64,000 bases of DNA from Pseudomonas moorei (GCF_008801475.1 NZ_VZPP01000014.1:62001-126000); one strand, 5' to 3'. Positions 43,888 through 53,804 are shown, numbered from the stretch's first letter. Notes: a model not told the origin generated them from the sequence alone. Numbers and translations: made by a program.

Positions 43888-44166
43888 TCAACGCCCCGCC
43901 CGTGACTCACGAATATAGAAACGTGCCTTCTCGGCCTTGTGGGAGCAGCCTTCAAAACCCTCGAATTGCTGTTGGGTCTTGGCCGCGGTCAACAGCGACA
44001 ATGCCTTGGAGTAACTGACTGTCCCGGCGAAACCTTCCGCTTTGGCCAGGTCCAGTTCATGCCATGCAGCGTCAAGGTTGCTACCGCAACTGTCACGGTA
44101 AGCGGTCTTACCGGCACAACCGGCAAGCGCCAGGGCAATCAATGGCACACAAATCCAGGCTTTCAT
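43888..44166 (-). CDS. Small lipoprotein, conserved hypothetical
   Basis: 92 residues. Lipoprotein signal with lipobox LALAGC (Cys18); the mature part has AAWHELDLAKAEGFAGTVSYSKALSLLTAAKTQQQFEGFEGCSHKAEKARFYIRES, a helical hairpin like DUF4398-type envelope lipoproteins. Two further cysteines (DSCGSN and GCSHK) could pair. GAGG lies before ATG 44166. Role unknown. Confidence 0.78.
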   Translation of the reverse strand: MKAWICVPLIALALAGCAGKTAYRDSCGSNLDAAWHELDLAKAEGFAGTVSYSKALSLLTAAKTQQQFEGFEGCSHKAEKARFYIRESRAGR

Positions 44167-44386
44167 CACTCACACCTCAAAGATAGGTAAACAATCATCC
44201 ACATAGGACGGTCTGGCGCGGGAAAAGTGCCGTCCATCGCCAGAGCAACTATAGCGCTCGCGAGAATAACCACCCGCCGCCATGGAATGTCGAAAAAACG
44301 ACGCATCCACCCCACCGAACGACCATAACGATTGAAGCACGCCCCACGATAGGTGCATTGTTGAACCATTAAAACGAGGGCGGTTC

Positions 44387-45427
44387 ATGAAGAAGCGTGT
44401 CGCACTGGTATTGGGTTCAGGTGGAGCCCGCGGCTATGCCCATATTGGCGTTATCGAAGAAATTGAGCGGCGTGGCTACGACATCGCCTGCATTGCCGGT
44501 TGCTCCATGGGCGCGGTGGTCGGCGGGATCTATGCCGCCGGCAAACTCAATGAGTATCGTAACTGGATCGAAAGCCTGGATTACCTCGACGTTTTGCGCC
44601 TTGTCGACGTCAGTTTTCGCCTGGGAGCGATACGCGGGGAAAAAGTCTTCGGACAGATCCGCAAGATCGTTGGCGAAATCAATATCGAAGACCTGCGCAT
44701 CCCCTATACGGCAGTGGCCACCGACCTGACCAACCAACAGGAAATCTGGTTCCAGGAAGGTTGCCTGCACCAGGCCATGCGGGCTTCGGCGGCGATTCCG
44801 AGCCTGTTTACGCCAGTGATGCAAGGCAATCGCATGCTGGTGGATGGCGGCATTCTCAACCCACTGCCGATCGTGCCGGTGGTATCGAGTCACTGCGACT
44901 TGATCATTGCCGTCAACCTCAACTCCACCAACCAGCGACACTATCAACTGCCGGTGATCCAGCGCCCGGCCGCGTTCAAGACCCGCTTCGACAGACTGAT
45001 CAATTCCCTCGGTTCGAAGATGCCGTTCCGGCGCAAGCAGGCCGAGCAATTGTTGCTACTGGAAAAAGAAGCGTTGCTGGCAGAAGCAGCCGAAATCAAC
45101 CCCTGGATCGAATCCGCCGAACCCGAGGCCCAGCAACCGGCTGCCGCGCCTGAACGCGACGGCGCGCCGAAATCCGCCACCGGTTCATTCATTATCGACA
45201 ACGTCGGGCCGGCGTCCTTGCTGGACCTGATCAACCAGAGTTTCGAGGTGATGCAGACGTCGTTGGCGCAGTACAAGATTGCCGGGTACCCGCCGGACAT
45301 CCTGATCAACGTGCCGAAGCGGGTGTGCCGGTTTTTCGAGTTCTACAAGGCGCCGGAGTTGATTGCACTGGGACGCGAGATTGCCCGGGACACGCTGGAT
45401 CGTTATGAGAGCGAGCGCGAGTCCTGA
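44387..45427 (+). CDS. Patatin-like phospholipase (RssA family)
   Basis: 346 residues. Patatin catalytic dyad visible: oxyanion loop GSGGARGYAHIG, nucleophile GCSMG (Ser about 42), and Asp in MLVDGGILNPLP. Probably a cytoplasmic serine lipase. The region at 225-275 is charged and Ala/Pro-rich. GAGGG precedes the ATG. It is divergent from the lipoprotein gene. Confidence 0.9.
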   Translation: MKKRVALVLGSGGARGYAHIGVIEEIERRGYDIACIAGCSMGAVVGGIYAAGKLNEYRNWIESLDYLDVLRLVDVSFRLGAIRGEKVFGQIRKIVGEINIEDLRIPYTAVATDLTNQQEIWFQEGCLHQAMRASAAIPSLFTPVMQGNRMLVDGGILNPLPIVPVVSSHCDLIIAVNLNSTNQRHYQLPVIQRPAAFKTRFDRLINSLGSKMPFRRKQAEQLLLLEKEALLAEAAEINPWIESAEPEAQQPAAAPERDGAPKSATGSFIIDNVGPASLLDLINQSFEVMQTSLAQYKIAGYPPDILINVPKRVCRFFEFYKAPELIALGREIARDTLDRYESERES

Positions 45428-45451
45428 GATTTCTCGAGTTGATGCAATGGC

Positions 45452-45544
45452 CTCATCGCTGGCAAGCCAGCTCCCACAAGTTCAGTGGCCTTCACAAATG
45501 TTGTGCTCAGCTCAGCCTGTGGGAGCCGGGCTTGCCCACAATGG
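45452..45544. repeat. REP inverted pair
   Basis: TCATCGCTGGCAAGCCAGCT at 45453 and the inverted arm TGTGGGAGCCGGGCTTGCCC at 45519. Between the patatin gene and the 3' end of kdpE. Confidence 0.8.
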
Positions 45545-45551
45545 GGCCCGA

Positions 45552-46265
45552 TCAGCCAGCACCAGCCTGCAGACCACCCTCACTCAACAACCGGTACCCC
45601 ACGCCCGCCTCGGTCACGATAAACCGCGGCTGGGTCGGATCGTCCGCCAGTTTCTGCCGCAGATGCCCGACCACGATCCGCAAATAGTGACTGTCCTCGG
45701 TGTGAGTCGGCCCCCAAATGTCCTTGAGCAACTGCTGCTGGGTGATGACCCGCCCCGGATGCCGGGCCAGTTGCGCCAGCACTGCGTATTCCTTGCGGGT
45801 CAACGCGACTTCGGCGCCATCGAGCAACACCCGGCGATAGGCCAGGTCCACAGTGAGCGGACCGAAGGTCAGTGCCGCTTGCTGAGCCTCGCCCACCGGC
45901 GCCTGGCGCAACAGCGCACGTATTCGGGCCAAAAACTCCTGAATGCCGAACGGCTTGGTCACGTAGTCGTTGGCGCCGCCATCCAGCGCTTCGACTTTCT
46001 GCCCTTCGCCAGCGCGCACCGAAAGCACCAGCACCGGCACCTTGGACCACTCGCGAAATTCGCGCAGCACTTGTTGGCCGTCCATGTCCGGCAGCCCAAG
46101 GTCGAGCACCAGCAGGTCCGGTTTGTTCAACGCAGCCTGGGCCAGGCCTTCGGTGCCGGTGCCGGCTTCCAGCACTTTGTAGCCTTGGGAAGCGAGGCTG
46201 ATGCGCAGGAATTTGCGGATCTGCGGTTCGTCGTCGATGACCAAAATGGTCGTGGTCTGGCTCAT
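45552..46265 (-). CDS. kdpE: Response regulator KdpE
   Basis: 237 residues. Receiver domain (VIDDEPQIRKFLRI, phospho-acceptor Asp in LLVLDLGLPDMDG, GANDYVTKPF) plus an OmpR/PhoB winged helix (LTRKEYAVLAQLARHPGRVITQQQLLKDIWG). Activates kdpFABC under potassium limitation. Last gene of the kdp cluster; starts 50 bp after kdpD. Confidence 0.96.
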   Translation of the reverse strand: MSQTTTILVIDDEPQIRKFLRISLASQGYKVLEAGTGTEGLAQAALNKPDLLVLDLGLPDMDGQQVLREFREWSKVPVLVLSVRAGEGQKVEALDGGANDYVTKPFGIQEFLARIRALLRQAPVGEAQQAALTFGPLTVDLAYRRVLLDGAEVALTRKEYAVLAQLARHPGRVITQQQLLKDIWGPTHTEDSHYLRIVVGHLRQKLADDPTQPRFIVTEAGVGYRLLSEGGLQAGAG

Positions 46266-46314
46266 GGTTTCCGGTCGCGGCATGGGGAGTTCCAAAGGGT
46301 ATCAGGCTTCACTT

Positions 46315-48966
46315 TCAACGTTCACTTTCAAAGGCGGGCTGTTCCTGCAATGGCAAGTGCAAAGTGATGCAGGTGCCGTGTCCTTCGATGCCGTCGGCGA
46401 CGCTGATACGACCGCCATGGGCGCCCACCATGCCCTGACAGATCGCCAGCCCCAGCCCGGTGCCTTGCCCGCCGCGATCACCCCGTGCCGCGGTGTAGAA
46501 CATGTCGAAAATCTTCGCTCGCTCAGCCTCGGGAATGCCCGGCCCCTCATCACTTACCGAGAAAAACAGCTCTTGGTCAGCGACACCGGCGCGCAATTGC
46601 AGGCGGCCATGCATCGGCGAGAAACGCGCGGCGTTTTCCAGCATATTGATCAATGCCTGTTCGATCAGTGCGGCGTGGACATACAGCAGCGGCAACTGCG
46701 CCGGGACCTCGACACTGACCTGCAACGGCGCCAGCACCGCACGCAGGCGATTGAGCGAACTGCCGACGATGTCGGCCGGCGACACCCAGTCCCGCGCCAG
46801 CTTCAAGGCGCCGTGGCCGAGGCGCGTCATGTCCAGCAGGTTTTGAATATAGCGGTCCAAGCGTTCGGCTTCATCGCGGGTGCCTTCGAGCAATTCGCGG
46901 CGATCCTCCAGCGGGATCGCCTCACCGAGAGCCAACAAGCTGTCGATGCTGCCGCGCATGGAGGTCAGTGGTGTGCGCAAATCGTGGGACACCGAGGCCA
47001 GCAAGGCGCTGCGCAGTTGCTCGGTCTCGCCGTGCAGGCGTGCGGCTTCCAGATCATCGGCCAGTTGCGCGCGAGCCAGGGCCTGGGCCAACGGTTGACT
47101 CAACGCCGTCAACAAGCGCCGGCGCTGGCCGCTCAAGGTCTGGCCTTCCTTGGCGCAGACACCAAGCAGCGCCAGCGGACCATCCTCCACCGACAGCGGC
47201 CACCACCACCAGCGCCCGAACGGCAGCGTCCCGGTGCCGGCGCCGGCCGGTTGATCGTGTTGCCAGGCCCAATCGGCGGCGGCACGTTCGGCCTCGGTGA
47301 ACTCCAGCGGCCCACCGGTTTCGACTTTCCAACCGCTTTGACCGTCCCGATTGAGCAGGCACAGTTGCAAGTCGCTCCAGCCATTGAGGTGCTGGGCGGC
47401 GGCGCTGATCACAGCCTGACGGTCCGTGGCGGCGGTGAGTTTGCGCGACAGGTCGAGCAGTTCGGTGGTTTCTTCCTGGGTATCGCGCAAGGCCTCCAAT
47501 TGCCGGCGCTGGCGTGCCGCGAGGTTGCCGGTGAGGGCCGCCATCAGCAGGAAGAACAACAAGGTGAGCACGTCTTCTTCGCGCTGGATGCTGAAGGAAA
47601 AATTCGGCGGAATGAACAGGAAGTCATACGTCAGAAACGACAACGCGGCACAGGCCAGCGCCGGCCCGAGACTGCTGCGCACCGCCACCAGTAACACCGC
47701 GGCGAGGAACACCAGCGAGATGTTCGGCAACGGCAAAATACTGGCCACTCCCCAGGCCAGGGCGCTGGCCAGAATCGTCGCCACCACCGCCAGCGCATAA
47801 TCGAACCAGACCAGCGAGTGCGCCGGTCGTTGGCGGGGCGGATATTGTTCTTCGTCACTGGCAAGGACGTTGATTTCCAACCCGTGCGCATCGCGCAACA
47901 AGCGTGAGGCCAGCCCTCCCCCGAACAACCGTCGACGCCATCGCGCCCGGGACTGGCCGACCAGTACCAGGCTGGCACGGCGCTCGGCAGCGTGCTGGAT
48001 CAAGGTCTTCGCCACCTCGCCGGCGCGCAGGTGCACCACCTCGCCCCCCAGGCGTTCTGCCAGTTGCTGGGCGCTTTGCAAACGCAGGCGCGACTGCTCG
48101 TCTCGCACACTGCCGTTTTCCACATGCACCAGGCTCCAGGGCAAGTGCCGGCGCTGGGCGACACGGCTGGCGTGTCGCACCAGGCGCTCTGCCTGGGCAT
48201 CGCCGTCGACCCCGACCAACAAGCGTCCCCTCACGGCCGGCGCGGCTTGACCCAGTTGGCGATACCCCTGGGCCAGATCGTTATCGACCTGGGCCGCTGC
48301 GGTTTGCATCGCCAGTTCGCGCAGGGCGGTGAGGTTGGTCTGGGTGAAAAATGCATCGATGGCGGCTCGCGCCTGCTCCGGTACGTAGACCTTGCCGTCG
48401 CGCAGACGCTCGAGCAGTTCCCGTGGCGGCAGGTCAATCAGCAGCAGTTCGTAGGCCTCTTGCAGCACCCAGTCCGGCAACGTCTCGCGAACCTGCACGC
48501 CGGTAATGCCACGGACCTGATCGTTGAGGCTTTCCAGGTGCTGGACGTTGACGGTGGTGAACACGTCGATGCCAGCGGCGAGCAATTCCTGAATGTCCTG
48601 CCAGCGTTTGGCGTGGCGACTGCCAGGGGCGTTGCTGTGGGCGAGTTCGTCCACCAGCACCAGTTTCGGTTTGGCCGCGAGCAGGCCGTCAAGGTCCATC
48701 TCTTCGAGCATCACGCCACGGTATTCCGAACGCACCAACGGTTGCTGTGGCAAGCCGCCGAGCAACGCTTCGGTTTCGGCGCGACCATGGGTTTCCACCA
48801 CACCGGCAATGACCTTCACTCCCTGGCGCAGTTGCGTGTGTGCTGCTTGCAGCATGGCGTAGGTCTTGCCGACACCGGGTGCCGCGCCGAGGAAAACCTT
48901 GAGTCGGCCTCGGCCGTCCCGGGGCAGGTCTGCTAACAACGCGTCGGCGCGGCCGGAGTCGCTCAT
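46315..48966 (-). CDS. kdpD: Potassium sensor histidine kinase KdpD
   Basis: 883 residues. N-terminal KdpD domain with Walker A GAAPGVGKTYAML, a Usp-like domain (about 235-370), four membrane helices (about 395-500, DUF4118), a GAF-like region, HisKA with SVSHDLRTPLTSM, and an ATPase domain with N, G1 and G2 boxes (NMLENAARFSP, DEGPGIP, GTGLGLAI). Senses low potassium and turgor. Separated from kdpC by about 140 bp that contains a REP pair. Confidence 0.97.
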   Translation of the reverse strand: MSDSGRADALLADLPRDGRGRLKVFLGAAPGVGKTYAMLQAAHTQLRQGVKVIAGVVETHGRAETEALLGGLPQQPLVRSEYRGVMLEEMDLDGLLAAKPKLVLVDELAHSNAPGSRHAKRWQDIQELLAAGIDVFTTVNVQHLESLNDQVRGITGVQVRETLPDWVLQEAYELLLIDLPPRELLERLRDGKVYVPEQARAAIDAFFTQTNLTALRELAMQTAAAQVDNDLAQGYRQLGQAAPAVRGRLLVGVDGDAQAERLVRHASRVAQRRHLPWSLVHVENGSVRDEQSRLRLQSAQQLAERLGGEVVHLRAGEVAKTLIQHAAERRASLVLVGQSRARWRRRLFGGGLASRLLRDAHGLEINVLASDEEQYPPRQRPAHSLVWFDYALAVVATILASALAWGVASILPLPNISLVFLAAVLLVAVRSSLGPALACAALSFLTYDFLFIPPNFSFSIQREEDVLTLLFFLLMAALTGNLAARQRRQLEALRDTQEETTELLDLSRKLTAATDRQAVISAAAQHLNGWSDLQLCLLNRDGQSGWKVETGGPLEFTEAERAAADWAWQHDQPAGAGTGTLPFGRWWWWPLSVEDGPLALLGVCAKEGQTLSGQRRRLLTALSQPLAQALARAQLADDLEAARLHGETEQLRSALLASVSHDLRTPLTSMRGSIDSLLALGEAIPLEDRRELLEGTRDEAERLDRYIQNLLDMTRLGHGALKLARDWVSPADIVGSSLNRLRAVLAPLQVSVEVPAQLPLLYVHAALIEQALINMLENAARFSPMHGRLQLRAGVADQELFFSVSDEGPGIPEAERAKIFDMFYTAARGDRGGQGTGLGLAICQGMVGAHGGRISVADGIEGHGTCITLHLPLQEQPAFESER

Positions 48967-49014
48967 GCTTGAAGCTCTCTTTCATTTTGAGGTTGATGGG
49001 GCGATTGTTCTATC

Positions 49015-49090
49015 GCCATCGCGGTCAAGCCCGCTCCCACCAGGTTCTCAAAAATCTGAAATCCCTGTGGGAGCGGGCTTGCCCGCGATT
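49015..49090. repeat. REP inverted pair between kdpC and kdpD
   Basis: ATCGCGGTCAAGCCCGCTCC at 49018 and the inverted arm TGTGGGAGCGGGCTTGCCCG at 49066. Lies inside the probable kdp operon. Confidence 0.8.
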
Positions 49091-49105
49091 GGCGGCGCCA
49101 TTCAC

Positions 49106-49651
49106 TTACAGTTTTTCAAGGGCCAGATTCAACTCCAGCACATTCACCACCGGCGGTCCTACCAACGGTTGCTCGACGTGCGCGTCCAGCAGGTTCTGCA
49201 GGGTCGCCACCGGCAGATTGCGCGCCGCCGCGACACGTGCCAGTTGATAGGCAATCGCCGCCGGTGGCAAGTGTGGATCAAGGCCGCTGCCGGAGGTGGT
49301 AATCAGCGCCAACGGCACCGGGCCCTGACCGGGCACCAGCAGTTTATTGGCATCGTCGATCACCCGGGTCGCCAACGCCGGATTGCTCGGCGACAGGTTA
49401 CTGGCACTGCTCGACACGGTGGCAAATGCACCGGCCGATGGTCGTGGATGGAACCAGGCGTCACCCACGAAATCCTGGGCGATCAGAGAGGAGCCGCGAA
49501 CCTTGCCCTCGGCATCGCGCACCAGGCTGCCATTGGCTTGATCCGGGAACGCGACCTGGGCCACGCCAGTCACCACCAGGGGATAAGCGACGCCGGTGAT
49601 CAAGGTCATCAAGACCAACAGGCTCAAGGCCGGACGTATCAATGTGGACAT
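49106..49651 (-). CDS. kdpC: Potassium-transporting ATPase subunit KdpC
   Basis: 181 residues. One N-terminal membrane segment (LSLLVLMTLITGVAYPLVVTG), the NGSL box, GSSLIAQDFVGDAWFHPRPSAG, and TTSGSGLDPHLPPAAI at the end. Periplasmic subunit stabilising the KdpFABC complex. GAGG lies before ATG 49651. A 200-bp gap with an inverted repeat separates it from kdpB, unusual for this operon. Confidence 0.96.
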   Translation of the reverse strand: MSTLIRPALSLLVLMTLITGVAYPLVVTGVAQVAFPDQANGSLVRDAEGKVRGSSLIAQDFVGDAWFHPRPSAGAFATVSSSASNLSPSNPALATRVIDDANKLLVPGQGPVPLALITTSGSGLDPHLPPAAIAYQLARVAAARNLPVATLQNLLDAHVEQPLVGPPVVNVLELNLALEKL

Positions 49652-49690
49652 TTCAAAATCCTCGAATTCACTGAAAACAAACTCATTACC

Positions 49691-49821
49691 TGTGGCGAGG
49701 GAGCTTGCTCCCGCTCGACTGCGCAGCAGTCGTAAACCTGGTAAATGTGATGTGCCTGAACAAATGCGGTGTCTGGGTTGGGGCTGCTTCGCAGCCCAGC
49801 GGGAGCAAGCTCCCTCGCCAC
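49691..49821. repeat. REP-type inverted pair inside the kdpB-kdpC gap
   Basis: TGTGGCGAGGGAGCTTGCTC at 49691 and its inverted copy GGGAGCAAGCTCCCTCGCCA ending at 49820. This is a different REP class from the others in the window. The two arms are about 90 bp apart and fill most of the gap. Confidence 0.85.
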
Positions 49822-49852
49822 AAAAAGCCCCTCTCCAGCCACCAGCTACCAA

Positions 49853-51910
49853 CTAAACCAGATGCAACGCCGTCAACAGCATGTCGATCGCCTTGATGCC
49901 CACGAACGGCACCAGGATCCCGCCCAGCCCGTAGACCAGCAGATTGCGTCGCAGCAAGGCCGCGGCACTGGCCGCCTGGACTCGTACACCGCGCAACGCC
50001 AGCGGAATCAGCACCACGATGATCAAGGCGTTGAACACGATCGCCGAGAGAATCGCGCTCTGCGGACTGCTCAAGTGCATCACGTTCAACACGCCCAGTT
50101 GCGGGTAGATCGCGGCAAACAGCGCCGGCAGAATCGCGAAGTACTTGGCCACGTCGTTGGCGATGGAGAACGTCGTCAGCGCGCCACGGGTCACCAGCAG
50201 CTCTTTACCGATCTGCACCACGTCCAGAAGCTTGGTCGGGTCGCTGTCGAGGTCGACCATGTTCGCCGCCTCACGCGCGGCTTGCGTACCGTCGTTCATC
50301 GCCATGCCGACGTCTGCCTGGGCCAGGGCCGGGGCGTCGTTGGCGCCGTCGCCGCACATGGCAACCAGGCGACCGTCGTTCTGCTCGTGACGGATGCGCG
50401 CCAGTTTTTTCTCCGGCGTGGCTTCGGCAAGGACGTCATCCACGCCCGCTTCGGCAGCGATCGCCGCAGCGGTCAGCGGGTTGTCGCCGGTCACCATGAC
50501 CGTGCGAATCCCCAGTTTGCGCAGCTCGGCGAAACGCTCGCGGATGCCGGGCTTGACCACGTCCTTGAGGTGGATCGCACCGAGCAGTTTGCCGTCGGCA
50601 CAGACCAGCAACGGAGTGCCGCCACTCTGGGCGATCTTGTCGATTTCCCGCGACAGGGCCGGGGCCAGATCAGCGCGCTTGAGACCGACGAAGGTCAGCA
50701 GCGAATCCACCGCACCCTTGCGGTACACGCGACCTTGATAATCGACACCCGACAGCCGCGTTTCGGCGCTGAACGGCACGCCGGTCAGCAACTCAGGCTC
50801 CGGTTCCGGTTGCGGATGCAGGGCACGCAGGTACTCGACGATGGACTTGCCTTCAGCGGTGTCATCGGCCAGCGAGGCGAACAATGCGCCTTCGGCCAGC
50901 TCTTTGGAGGTGACGCCCGGGGCCGCGTAAACCGCACTGCAACGACGGTTACCGAAAGTGATGGTGCCGGTCTTGTCCAGCAACAGGACGTGCACGTCCC
51001 CCGCCGCTTCCACGGCGCGACCGGACTTGGCAATCACGTTCAGGCGCACCAGGCGATCCATCCCGGCAATACCGATGGCCGACAACAAGCCGCCGATGGT
51101 GGTCGGAATCAGCGTGACCAACAACGCCACCAGGAACACCAGCGGCAAGCTGCCATTGGCGAAGTGGGCGAACGGCTGCAGGGTGACGACCACCAACAGG
51201 AAGATCAGGGTCAGGCCGATCAGCAAGATGTCGAGGGCCACTTCGTTCGGGGTTTTCTGGCGTTTGGCGCCTTCGACCAGAGCGATCATGCGGTCCAGGG
51301 TCGACTCACCGGGGTTGGCGGTGATCTTCACCAGCAGCCAGTCGGACACCAGCCGTGTGTTGCCGGTGACGGCCGAGCGGTCGCCGCCGGACTCGCGGAT
51401 CACTGGTGCGGACTCACCGGTAATCGCCGCTTCGTTAACCGCAGCGATACCCTCAATCACCTCGCCGTCACCGGGGATCATCTCCCCCGCTTCGACGCGC
51501 ACCACATCGCCCTTGCGCAGGCTGGCGGCCGGCACCACTTGAAAGGTGCCATTGCTGGTTTTGCGGCGGGCGCTGAGGCCTTCACTGCCGGCCTTGAGGC
51601 TGTCGGCGCGCGCCTTGCCACGACCTTCGGCCAGGGCTTCGGCAAAGTTGGCGAACAGTACGGTGAACCACAGCCACACGGCGATTTGCGCGGCGACGAA
51701 GGTTGGCACCGCCGTGTCAGGAATGAAGCACAGCACGGTGGTCAGGATCGCGGTCAGTTCGACCACCAGCATCACTGGCGCACGCTGTAACTGGCGTGGG
51801 TCGAGCTTGACGAAGGCTTGCACCAGCGCCGGCCGCCAAAGGGCCGAGATCGCGGTTTTCGGTTGCTCCGGCGCTTTCGCGGCGACGGTCTTGGTTACGG
51901 GCATATTCAT
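49853..51910 (-). CDS. kdpB: Potassium-transporting P-type ATPase KdpB
   Basis: 685 residues. P-type ATPase catalytic subunit: TGESAPV, phosphorylation motif DKTGTITFGNR, and GDGANDAPALAQADVG. About seven membrane helices. Start chosen at ATG 51910 with GAGG 8 bases upstream. It follows kdpA by 10 bp. Confidence 0.98.
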   Translation of the reverse strand: MNMPVTKTVAAKAPEQPKTAISALWRPALVQAFVKLDPRQLQRAPVMLVVELTAILTTVLCFIPDTAVPTFVAAQIAVWLWFTVLFANFAEALAEGRGKARADSLKAGSEGLSARRKTSNGTFQVVPAASLRKGDVVRVEAGEMIPGDGEVIEGIAAVNEAAITGESAPVIRESGGDRSAVTGNTRLVSDWLLVKITANPGESTLDRMIALVEGAKRQKTPNEVALDILLIGLTLIFLLVVVTLQPFAHFANGSLPLVFLVALLVTLIPTTIGGLLSAIGIAGMDRLVRLNVIAKSGRAVEAAGDVHVLLLDKTGTITFGNRRCSAVYAAPGVTSKELAEGALFASLADDTAEGKSIVEYLRALHPQPEPEPELLTGVPFSAETRLSGVDYQGRVYRKGAVDSLLTFVGLKRADLAPALSREIDKIAQSGGTPLLVCADGKLLGAIHLKDVVKPGIRERFAELRKLGIRTVMVTGDNPLTAAAIAAEAGVDDVLAEATPEKKLARIRHEQNDGRLVAMCGDGANDAPALAQADVGMAMNDGTQAAREAANMVDLDSDPTKLLDVVQIGKELLVTRGALTTFSIANDVAKYFAILPALFAAIYPQLGVLNVMHLSSPQSAILSAIVFNALIIVVLIPLALRGVRVQAASAAALLRRNLLVYGLGGILVPFVGIKAIDMLLTALHLV

Positions 51911-51920
51911 CAAATAGTCC

Positions 51921-53615
51921 TCAGAAACCCATGCTCAAGTGTTCAGCGATTGGACCCAGCGCCAGGGTCGGCAGGAAGGTCAAGCCACCCACCAGCAAAA
52001 TGGTCACGGTCAGCAGGGTCACGAACAGCGGGCCGTGGGTCGGGAAGCTGTTCTGGCCGATCGGTGCGGTTTTCTTCATCGCCAGGCTGCCGGCCAGGGC
52101 CAGTACCGGGAGGATGTAGCCGAAGCGACCGATCAACATGCCCAGGCCCAGCATCAGGTTGTGAAATGGCGTGTTGGCGCTAAAGCCACCGAACGCCGAA
52201 CCGTTGTTGGCGCTGGCCGAGGTGTAGGCATAAAGCAACTGACTGAAACCGTGGGCACCCGGGTTGCTCACCGCCGCCACCGGACCTGGCAGGCTGGCGG
52301 CAATTGCGCCGAGCACCAGCACGCCGATCGGCATGACCATCAAAGTCACCACCAACAGCTGGACTTCCCTGGCCTGCAGTTTCTTGCCGAGGTATTCCGG
52401 GGTGCGGCCGATCATCAGGCCCGCCAGGAATACGGCGATCAACACGTTGAGCAACATGCCATAGAGCCCGGCGCCGACGCCGCCGAAGATCACTTCGCCG
52501 ACCATCATGTTGACCAGCGCGACCATGCCACTCAGCGGATTAAGACTGTCGTGCATACCGTTGACCGAGCCGTTGGAGGCGGCAGTGGTGGTCACCGACC
52601 ACAGCACAGTGGCGGTGGTGCCGAAGCGCGCTTCCTTGCCTTCCAGCGGTGCGGTCTGTTCGACAGCAACGTTGTTCAGGGTCGGGTTCGGTTGGTATTC
52701 AGCCCACAGCGAGGTGGCACCGCCGATCAGGAACAGCGCCAACATGCAGGCGATGATCGCGCGGCTCTGGCGCAGGTCTTTCACGTAGTGGCCGAAGGTG
52801 AACACCAGGGCTACCGGGATCAGAATGATCGAGCTGACTTCGAACAGGTTGCTCCACGCCGTCGGGTTCTCGAACGGATGCGCCGAGTTGACGCCGAAGA
52901 AGCCACCACCGTTGGTACCCAATTGCTTGATCGCAATCTGGCTGGCAGCAGGACCGAGCGGGATCACCTGATCGACGCCTTGCATCGTCACGGCGTTCAC
53001 ATACTGCGCGAAGGTTTGCGGCACACCCTGCCAGACCAGGTACAGCGCCAGCAGCAGGCACATCGGCAACAAACCGTAGAGGGTGGCGCGGGTCATGTCG
53101 ACCCAGAAGTTACCGAGGCTTTTGGTCGATTTGCGGCCAATGCCACGGCACAGCGCCACCAGCACGGCCAGGCCGGTAGCAGCGCTGACGAAGTTCTGCA
53201 CGGTGAGACCGACCATCTGGCTCAGGTAGCTCAACGACGCTTCGCCGCTGTAGGACTGCCAGTTGGTGTTGGTGATGAAGCTGACGGCGGTGTTGAACGC
53301 CAGCGTCCACTCCTGCCCCGGCAGGTTCTGCGGGTTGAGCGGCAGATGGTCCTGGAACAGCAGGATCGAGAACAGCAGCAAGAAGCCCGCGAGGTTGAAG
53401 GCGAGCAAGGCCAGCGCGTACTTCTGCCAGCTCTGTTCGGCGTGCGGATCGACCCCGGACAGTCGATAACAGCCACGCTCGACCGGACCGAGGATCGGTG
53501 TCAACCAGGTGCGCTGACCTTCCATGACCTTGTAGTAGAAACGCCCGAGAAACGGTGCCGGGACCAATACCAACGCGAAAAACGCCAGGATCAGCCAATA
53601 GTCATAACTGTGCAT
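51921..53615 (-). CDS. kdpA: Potassium-binding channel subunit KdpA
   Basis: 564 residues, about ten membrane helices, with selectivity-filter loops such as NTAVSFITNTNWQSY and QLGTNGGGFFGVNSAHPFENPT. Imports potassium at very low concentration. The start MHSYDYW (53615) has AGGAG upstream; the longer open frame continues into the kdpF region and is not used. The stop of kdpF is 8 bp before its ATG. Confidence 0.97.
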   Translation of the reverse strand: MHSYDYWLILAFFALVLVPAPFLGRFYYKVMEGQRTWLTPILGPVERGCYRLSGVDPHAEQSWQKYALALLAFNLAGFLLLFSILLFQDHLPLNPQNLPGQEWTLAFNTAVSFITNTNWQSYSGEASLSYLSQMVGLTVQNFVSAATGLAVLVALCRGIGRKSTKSLGNFWVDMTRATLYGLLPMCLLLALYLVWQGVPQTFAQYVNAVTMQGVDQVIPLGPAASQIAIKQLGTNGGGFFGVNSAHPFENPTAWSNLFEVSSIILIPVALVFTFGHYVKDLRQSRAIIACMLALFLIGGATSLWAEYQPNPTLNNVAVEQTAPLEGKEARFGTTATVLWSVTTTAASNGSVNGMHDSLNPLSGMVALVNMMVGEVIFGGVGAGLYGMLLNVLIAVFLAGLMIGRTPEYLGKKLQAREVQLLVVTLMVMPIGVLVLGAIAASLPGPVAAVSNPGAHGFSQLLYAYTSASANNGSAFGGFSANTPFHNLMLGLGMLIGRFGYILPVLALAGSLAMKKTAPIGQNSFPTHGPLFVTLLTVTILLVGGLTFLPTLALGPIAEHLSMGF

Positions 53616-53623
53616 AGCCGCTC

Positions 53624-53713
53624 CTAGTTCCGGTCCGCGCGCAACAGCGCAACCAACAGATAAATGAACAGCCCCACTGCCAGCAGCAGTGACACCCCGT
53701 CCAGAACGCTCAT
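53624..53713 (-). CDS. kdpF: Potassium-transporting ATPase small subunit KdpF
   Basis: 29 residues, a single membrane helix (starts MSVLDGVSLLLAVGLFIYLL, ends with ALLRADRN). Size and position directly before kdpA identify KdpF, a lipid-like stabiliser of the complex. A GGAG-containing site lies before ATG 53713. It is too short for most gene finders. Confidence 0.92.
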   Translation of the reverse strand: MSVLDGVSLLLAVGLFIYLLVALLRADRN

Positions 53714-53804
53714 GGAAATTCTCCGTGTTACGGCGCATTGCCGCGTGTGGAGTCATTGTCGGCAGGGAGGCTGTAAAGGAACGAGATCGAGGGGTGCGGC
53801 GGGG

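Noticed and set aside
46201..47694. 497-codon plus-strand frame opposite kdpD
   Set aside because: Arg/Gln/Ala-rich shadow frame; kdpD is intact with all its motifs.
49652..49853. Extra gene between kdpB and kdpC
   Set aside because: The gap is filled by an inverted REP pair; open frames across it are extensions of kdpC or shadows.
49769..51790. 673-codon plus-strand frame opposite kdpB
   Set aside because: His/Gln/Arg/Gly-rich shadow of an intact P-type ATPase.
51939..53627. 562-codon frame opposite kdpA
   Set aside because: Low-complexity mirror frame; kdpA is complete.
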